Origin: Streptomyces formicae
GTDB lineage: Bacteria; Actinomycetota; Actinomycetes; Streptomycetales; Streptomycetaceae
Reading direction: 5' to 3'
Assembly: GCF_022647665.1 (NCBI RefSeq)
Contig: NZ_CP071872.1
Span: 496,001-560,000, forward strand
DNA length: 64,000 bases
In this document: piece by piece, positions 59,816-64,000 of the stretch
Numbering within the stretch: position 1 is the first letter of the stretch
Layout of the letters: each line of letters begins with the position of its first letter
Made by a program: the position numbers and the translations under genes
The notes under the pieces: model-generated
Told to the model about the DNA's origin: nothing
The model's input: the letters and a program-made list of their open reading frames with translations, nothing else
Databases searched by the model: none

Positions 59816-60412
59816 CTACTCGGGCAGCCGGAGTTCCAGGTCCGCGCGCGGCACGACACCTTCCCGGCCCACGCCCGCCAGCAGCTCGGCGACCGGCCCG
59901 CGGCCGGGCAGCTGGGCCTCCGGCTCGACGTCGTACCAGGGGACCAGGACGAAGGCCCGCTCATGGGCCCGGGGGTGCGGCAGCGTGAGGACGGGGTCGT
60001 CGGAGACAACCTCCGCGTACGCCACGATGTCCACGTCGATCGTCCGCGGCCCCCAGCGCTCCTCGCGCACCCGGTCGAACGCCTCCTCGATCGCCTGGCC
60101 GCGCTCCAGCAGGGAGCTCGGCGGCAGCGTGGTCTTCACGACCACCACCGCGTTCAGGTACGACGGCTGGGAGCCGGGCTCGACGCCCCACGGCTCCGTC
60201 TCGTACACGGGCGAGACCGCCTTGACCCGCACGCCCGGCGTGTCCTCCAGGGCGTCGATGGCGCCCTGGATCGTCTCCAGCCGGTTGCCCAGGTTCGCGC
60301 CGAGCGCGATCACGGCCCGCTTGGGGTTCGACAGGGTGGTGTCCGCTGCGTCCACCTGCTCGACCACGGAGGCCGGCACCGGCTGCACGGTGGGGTCGCT
60401 CATCATCGTCAT
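59816..60412 (-). CDS. folK: 6-hydroxymethyl-dihydropterin pyrophosphokinase
   Basis: 198 aa. HPPK motifs: IALGANLGNRLETIQGAI, VSPVYETEPWGVEPGSQPSYLNAVV, and RWGPRTIDVDIVAY...TLPHPRAHERAFVLVP. It activates the pterin for FolP. The ATG at 60412 overlaps the folB stop by four bases (ATGA); ATG at 60406 and 60403 are alternatives. Confidence 0.95.
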   Translation of the reverse strand: MTMMSDPTVQPVPASVVEQVDAADTTLSNPKRAVIALGANLGNRLETIQGAIDALEDTPGVRVKAVSPVYETEPWGVEPGSQPSYLNAVVVVKTTLPPSSLLERGQAIEEAFDRVREERWGPRTIDVDIVAYAEVVSDDPVLTLPHPRAHERAFVLVPWYDVEPEAQLPGRGPVAELLAGVGREGVVPRADLELRLPE

Positions 60413-60765
60413 CGGCTCCGGGTGATCGTGATGGTCACATCGTCGAAGGGGACGGTGATCGGGGCGTCCGGCTTGTGCACGACGACCTCGACCTCCTGGA
60501 CGCCCTCGTGCTTGAGGCACTGCTGGGCGATGCGCTCCGCGAGCGTCTCGATCAGGTCGACGGGCTCGCCCTGGACGACGTCGACGACCTCCTCCGCCAC
60601 CACTCCGTAGTGCACGGTCTTCGCCAGGTCGTCGTCGGCCGCCGCGGGGCGGGTGTCGATGCAGAGCACCAGATCGACGATGAAGGTCTGGCCCTCCTCC
60701 CGCTCCCGGGGGAAGACGCCATGGTGCCCGCGGGCCTTGAGGCCGCGCAGCGCGACACGATCCAC
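60409..60765 (-). CDS. folB: Dihydroneopterin aldolase
   Basis: 118 aa. FolB pattern: VALRGLKARGHHGVFPREREEGQTFIVDLVL, TVHYGVVAEEVVDVVQGEPVDLIETLAERIA, and VHKPDAPI. It cleaves dihydroneopterin. The GTG at 60765 has AGGAG eight bases upstream. Translationally coupled to folK. The 194 bp upstream to the NTF2 stop contain no gene. Confidence 0.95.
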   Translation of the reverse strand: MDRVALRGLKARGHHGVFPREREEGQTFIVDLVLCIDTRPAAADDDLAKTVHYGVVAEEVVDVVQGEPVDLIETLAERIAQQCLKHEGVQEVEVVVHKPDAPITVPFDDVTITITRSR

Positions 60766-60959
60766 GCGAATCACTCCTGCTGTCGTTGGTCCTGCGCGCA
60801 CGCGGCCGCGTGCGGACGGCAGCATTGCGCTGATTCGAATCTACCTGCGGGCACCGACAGGCCCCGCCCACGGGGGCTATGGACAACGGCCTACTACGAC
60901 TGGTAGCGGCGCCTACCCGGCAACCGTGAAAACGAACCCCTACCGGCCCGTTTGCCCAC

Positions 60960-61421
60960 TCATGAGAGGGACTCGTCGTCCTGTTCCTCATCGGATTCGG
61001 CCAGGACGGGCGAACCGTGATGTGACCAGATTCTCCAGCCGTCGGGTGTGCGGCGGAACACATTCGTGGCCACCACCAGCTGCCCGACGAGCGGTCCGAG
61101 CTCGCCGGCCTCCTCCGCGGGGCCGCCGCTGAGGATGTTCTCGGTGCAGGTCACGACGGCCGTGTCGCCGGCCACGCTCACCCGCACATCGGTGAGGAAG
61201 AACTGGATGTACTCGGTGTGGGACATGATGAGCGCGTACGAGCGCAGCACCTCGCCCCGCCCGGAGAGCACCGGCCAGCCCGGGTGCACGCACGAGATGT
61301 CGTCACCGCCCTCGGCGTCCAGCCAGAGCTCGGAGATCCCGTCGAAATCGCCGCGCTCCATGGCCTCGTAGAACGCGGTGTTGGCCTCCTCGACCGCTTC
61401 CACGTCGGTACGGGCGCTCAC
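60960..61421 (-). CDS. NTF2-like (SnoaL-type) protein
   Basis: 153 aa, a cone-shaped alpha+beta barrel family: FYEAMERGDFDGISELWLDAEGGDDISCVHPGWPVLSGRGEVLRSYALIM, then VVATNVFRRTPDGWRIWSHHGSPV. Conserved between folP and folB in Streptomyces; function unknown. The GTG at 61421 overlaps the stop of a short frame encoded by the duplicated 92-bp unit, with GGAAGGG as ribosome site. Confidence 0.9.
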   Translation of the reverse strand: MSARTDVEAVEEANTAFYEAMERGDFDGISELWLDAEGGDDISCVHPGWPVLSGRGEVLRSYALIMSHTEYIQFFLTDVRVSVAGDTAVVTCTENILSGGPAEEAGELGPLVGQLVVATNVFRRTPDGWRIWSHHGSPVLAESDEEQDDESLS

Positions 61422-61598
61422 TGTGCCCTTCCGTTCGCTTCTCCGCCCGCTCGGCGCAGAGGTGCGGCCGTCACGGCTGTCTGCGGCCCGGCGGCCTCGC
61501 GTGCGTCGCTCACTGTGCCCTTCCGTTCGCTTCTCCGCCCGCTCGGCGCAGAGGTGCGGCCGTCACGGCTGTCTGCGGCCCGGCGGCCTCGCGTGCGT
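61415..61598. repeat. Perfect 92-bp tandem duplication
   Basis: Units 61415-61506 and 61507-61598 are identical. The next seven bases (61599-61605) match the start of a third unit before diverging. The unit spans the folP-NTF2 intergenic DNA including the ribosome site and GTG start of NTF2. Confidence 0.95.
61418..61513 (-). CDS. Short frame 2 from the duplicated unit (31 aa)
   Basis: Identical in sequence to short frame 1. GTG at 61513 overlaps the stop of frame 1 (GTGA), and its stop overlaps the NTF2 start. It has the ribosome site GGAAGGG. Alanine/Arg-rich, no known family. Translation is plausible because of the coupling but unproven. Confidence 0.4.
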   Translation of the reverse strand: MSDAREAAGPQTAVTAAPLRRAGGEANGRAQ

Positions 61599-61605
61599 CG
61601 CTCAC
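61510..61605 (-). CDS. Short frame 1 (31 aa) coupled to folP
   Basis: GTG at 61605 overlaps the folP stop (GTGA). The 31-residue product begins VSDAREAAGPQ and ends GEANGRAQ. The 96-nt frame minus its 4-nt overlap gives exactly the 92-bp repeat period. GAGGGAG lies just upstream, inside folP. Confidence 0.4.
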   Translation of the reverse strand: MSDAREAAGPQTAVTAAPLRRAGGEANGRAQ

Positions 61606-62465
61606 GATGCTCCCTCGACGGCCCTGGCCACCCGCACGGCGTCCGCGGTGGCCCGTACCTCGTGGACCCGGACCGCCCAGGCGCCCTCGTGCGCGGCGAT
61701 CGCGGAGACCGCGGCGGTGGCCGCGTCGCGCTCGCGCGCGGGCGGCGGGGTGGCGGCGCCCTCGGCCAGCACATGGCCGAGGAACCGCTTGCGGGAGGCG
61801 GCGACCAGCAGCGGGCGGCCGAGCGCGCGCAGCTCGGCGAGACGGGCGACGAGCGCGAGGTCGTGCTCGGCCCGCTTGGCGAAGCCGAGGCCCGGGTCGA
61901 CGACGATCCGCTCGGCGGCGACGCCCCCCGCGATCACGGCGTCCATCCGGTCGCGCAGCTCGGCGACGACTTCGGTGACGACGTCCCCGTACACCGCCCG
62001 GCTGTTCATGTCCTCGCTGAAGCCGCGCCAGTGCATGACCACGAACGGCACCTCGGCGGCGGCCACGGCCGGGACCATCTCCGGGTCGGCGAGGCCGCCG
62101 GAGACGTCGTTGACCAGGACCGCGCCCGCGGCGACCGCCTGTGCGGCGACCGAGGCGCGCATGGTGTCGACGGAGACGACGACGCCCTCGGCCGCCAGGC
62201 CCCGTACGACGGGGATGACGCGCCGCAGCTCCTCGTCCTGGTCCACGCGGGTGGCGCCCGGCCGGGTGGACTCGCCGCCGACGTCGATCAGGTCGGCGCC
62301 CTCGGCGACGAGGTCGAGGCCGTGCTTGACCGCGGCCGTGATGTCGAACCAGCGTCCCCCGTCGGAGAAGGAGTCCGGCGTCACATTGACGACTCCCATG
62401 ACCGCACAGCGGTCCCACTCCGGCAGGCCCGTGGCCGTGCCCCGTCCGCGCAACGACGTACTCAT
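61602..62465 (-). CDS. folP: Dihydropteroate synthase
   Basis: 287 aa, TIM barrel. Signatures: VMGVVNVTPDSFSDGGRW, LIDVGGESTRPGATRVD, and the C-terminal RVHEVRATADAVRVARAV. It joins p-aminobenzoate to the pterin and is the sulfonamide target. ATG 62465. Leads the folP-NTF2-folB-folK-DUF3180 group. Confidence 0.96.
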   Translation of the reverse strand: MSTSLRGRGTATGLPEWDRCAVMGVVNVTPDSFSDGGRWFDITAAVKHGLDLVAEGADLIDVGGESTRPGATRVDQDEELRRVIPVVRGLAAEGVVVSVDTMRASVAAQAVAAGAVLVNDVSGGLADPEMVPAVAAAEVPFVVMHWRGFSEDMNSRAVYGDVVTEVVAELRDRMDAVIAGGVAAERIVVDPGLGFAKRAEHDLALVARLAELRALGRPLLVAASRKRFLGHVLAEGAATPPPARERDAATAAVSAIAAHEGAWAVRVHEVRATADAVRVARAVEGAS

Positions 62466-62496
62466 GCGTCCAGCCTAGGGCGTGTCTTCCGGTGCG

Positions 62497-64000
62497 CTAC
62501 GCCGCACGGACCTCGTGCTCCGGGGCCGTGGCCGGACGGATGTGGGCGCAGGGCCGCGCGGTGCGGGCCGTCCGGCGGCGGAAGGGACGGGGCAGGGCGA
62601 GGGTCACGAAGCCCTCCGCCTGCATCGCGGCGAAGCCGATGCGCGGCAGGTCCCGGGTGTTGCGGAAGACCACGAAGCGGGGCTCCCAGCGGGGCCGGAA
62701 CTTGGCGTTGAACTTGTACAGGGACTCGATCTGGAACCAGCGGGAGAGGAAGACCAGCAGCCCGCGCCAGGTCCGCAGGACCGGTCCCGCGCCCAGCTTC
62801 TCGCCGCGTGCGAGGGCCGAACGGAACATGGCGAAGTTGAGCGAGACCCGCTCGATGCCGAGCCGGGGGGACGCCTGCAGGGCGGCGACGATGAGCAGCT
62901 CGTTCATGCCGGGGTCGGCCGAGCGGTCGCGGCGCATCAGGTCCAGGGACATGCCGTCCGTACCCCACGGGACGAAGTGGAGGACGGCCTTCAGGTCGCC
63001 GTGCGGGCCCGGCTCGCCGTCGTCGGCCTTGTGTGCCGTGGCGATGACGCTGTCGCCGTCCGAGGGGTCGCCGATCCGGCCGAGGGCCATGGAGAAGCCC
63101 CGCTCGGTCTCCGTACCGCGCCAGTCCTCGGCGGCGCGGCGTATCCGCTCCAGTTCGCCGTCGGAGAGGTCACGGACGCGGCGGACGCGGGTCTCGTAAC
63201 CGTTCCGCTCGATGCGCTTGACCATCTGGCGCACATTCCGCATCGCGCGCCCGCTGAGCGAGAAATCCGCGACGTCCACCACCGCCTCGTCGCCGAGTTC
63301 GAGGGCGTCGAGGCCGGTCTCCCGGGTCCACACCTCGCCTCCGGTCTCGGAGCAGCCCATGACGGCGGGGGTCCAGGAGTGGGCCCTGGCCTCGTCCATG
63401 AAGCGCTCGATGGCGCCGGGCCAGGCTTCGACGTCGCCGATCGGGTCGCCGCTGGCGAGCATCACGCCGGAGACGACGCGGTAGCAGACGGCGGCCTTGC
63501 CGCTGGGCGAGAAGACGACGCCCTTGTCGCGGCGGAGCGCGAAGTGGCCGAGGGAGTCGCGGCGGCCGTGTCTGGCGAGCAGTTCGCGCAGCCGGGCCTC
63601 GTCGTCCTCGGTGAGCCGGGCGGCCGGCTGCTCGGGGCGGAAGGCGAGGTAGATGGTGGTGACGGCGGTGAGCAGGCCGAGGGCGCCGAGCGAGTAGCCG
63701 ACGGTCCAGTCGACCCCGCCGCGGTAGCCGATGGGGCCCTCCAGGCCGAAGAGCCCGACCAGGACGTGTTCGAGGCGGTCGCTGAGACCGGGGCTGCCGA
63801 CGACCTTGTACGGGTGCGCGCTGACGATGACCAGGCCGAGGCCGATCGAACCGGCGCCCATCAGCACGAAGTTGGCGAGCGCCAGCCAGCGGCTGCTCGG
63901 GTCCGGCAGCGCCGCGAACTGCCTGCGGTGGCGCAGCAGAAGCGTGAGCAGGATCAGCGAGAGCAGGACGCCGATGACGGAGTGGCGGTAGGCGAACTGG
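62497..64000 (-). CDS. Lysyltransferase-like membrane protein (DUF2156), 5' end cut
   Basis: At least 501 residues; the frame is open to the window edge, so the start is missing. N-terminal membrane helices are followed by a DUF2156/MprF-type GNAT domain: GHFALRRDKGVVFSPSGKAAVCYRVVSGVMLASGDPIGD, VADFSLSGRAMRNVRQMVKRIERNGYE, and MNELLIVAALQASPRLGIERVSLNFAMFRSALARGEKLG. Such proteins add lysine to phosphatidylglycerol using Lys-tRNA, lowering surface charge. Actinobacterial LysX fusions also carry a lysyl-tRNA synthetase, but none is seen here. It lies 31 bp before folP. Confidence 0.9.
   Translation of the reverse strand, partial: QFAYRHSVIGVLLSLILLTLLLRHRRQFAALPDPSSRWLALANFVLMGAGSIGLGLVIVSAHPYKVVGSPGLSDRLEHVLVGLFGLEGPIGYRGGVDWTVGYSLGALGLLTAVTTIYLAFRPEQPAARLTEDDEARLRELLARHGRRDSLGHFALRRDKGVVFSPSGKAAVCYRVVSGVMLASGDPIGDVEAWPGAIERFMDEARAHSWTPAVMGCSETGGEVWTRETGLDALELGDEAVVDVADFSLSGRAMRNVRQMVKRIERNGYETRVRRVRDLSDGELERIRRAAEDWRGTETERGFSMALGRIGDPSDGDSVIATAHKADDGEPGPHGDLKAVLHFVPWGTDGMSLDLMRRDRSADPGMNELLIVAALQASPRLGIERVSLNFAMFRSALARGEKLGAGPVLRTWRGLLVFLSRWFQIESLYKFNAKFRPRWEPRFVVFRNTRDLPRIGFAAMQAEGFVTLALPRPFRRRTARTARPCAHIRPATAPEHEVRAA

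Overview
The window is high-GC actinobacterial DNA and almost certainly a Streptomyces chromosome. The evidence is the strong third-position GC bias, the frequent GTG/TTG starts, the signature families (DUF397/XRE/HATPase triad, SigE-type ECF factor, DUF2637, DUF6284, DUF6303, RRQRL-motif protein, a Tmk fused to an MFS-like domain) and the order ppa-dacB-metalloprotease-tilS-hpt-ftsH-folE-(DUF3180-folK-folB-NTF2-folP). Everything here is read from the sequence; no database search was possible.

Layout. 1-15149: core chromosome on the plus strand, with hppA (proton-pumping pyrophosphatase), a lipoprotein, a class I methyltransferase, a small membrane protein, topA, the MFS-Tmk fusion, holB and a secreted alpha/beta-hydrolase. 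15259-15332: tRNA-Thr(CGT). 15290-27831: a complete 12.5-kb actinomycete integrative and conjugative element (AICE) bounded by 47-bp direct repeats (attL in the tRNA gene, attR at 27785). It carries int, xis, an iteron cluster, a replication helicase and prim-pol, an FtsK-like TraB, several small AICE-specific genes, a GntR regulator and two probable cargo genes. 28104-45155: accessory-flavoured chromosome: KilB-like protein, AGCS symporter, ECF sigma factor with a partner membrane protein, DNA polymerase A family protein, acetyltransferase, DUF2786 protein, VOC-ArsR-SRPBCC operon, DUF397/HATPase/XRE locus, aldehyde dehydrogenase, DinB-like protein and a PadR-controlled ABC exporter. 45222-51551: glutamate decarboxylase, ClC channel, YbjQ-like protein, DedA, ThrE exporter and ppa. 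51692-64000: conserved housekeeping block with dacB, tilS, hpt, ftsH and folate synthesis, ending in a truncated lysyltransferase-like membrane protein.

How the parts work together. In the AICE, the GntR protein probably represses its own gene, the divergent methyltransferase and the leftward transfer/replication genes: three near-identical 20-bp sites (TGGACCGGTGGACCGGTCCA type) lie at 24974, 25074 and 25851. The site just after the GntR gene also forms the stem of a textbook intrinsic terminator. Ten TGACGCA/TGCGTCA copies at 17128-17333 mark a likely replication origin between rep and xis. On the chromosome, three regulators have obvious candidate operators that I could read directly: PadR (TCAA-N2-TTGA, three copies), ArsR (GTAGG-N6-CCTAC, two copies in the promoter) and the WhiJ-like XRE locus (a 16-bp motif repeated in inverted orientation). 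Between folP and an NTF2-like gene, a perfect 92-bp tandem duplication creates a chain of short reading frames linked by GTGA overlaps.
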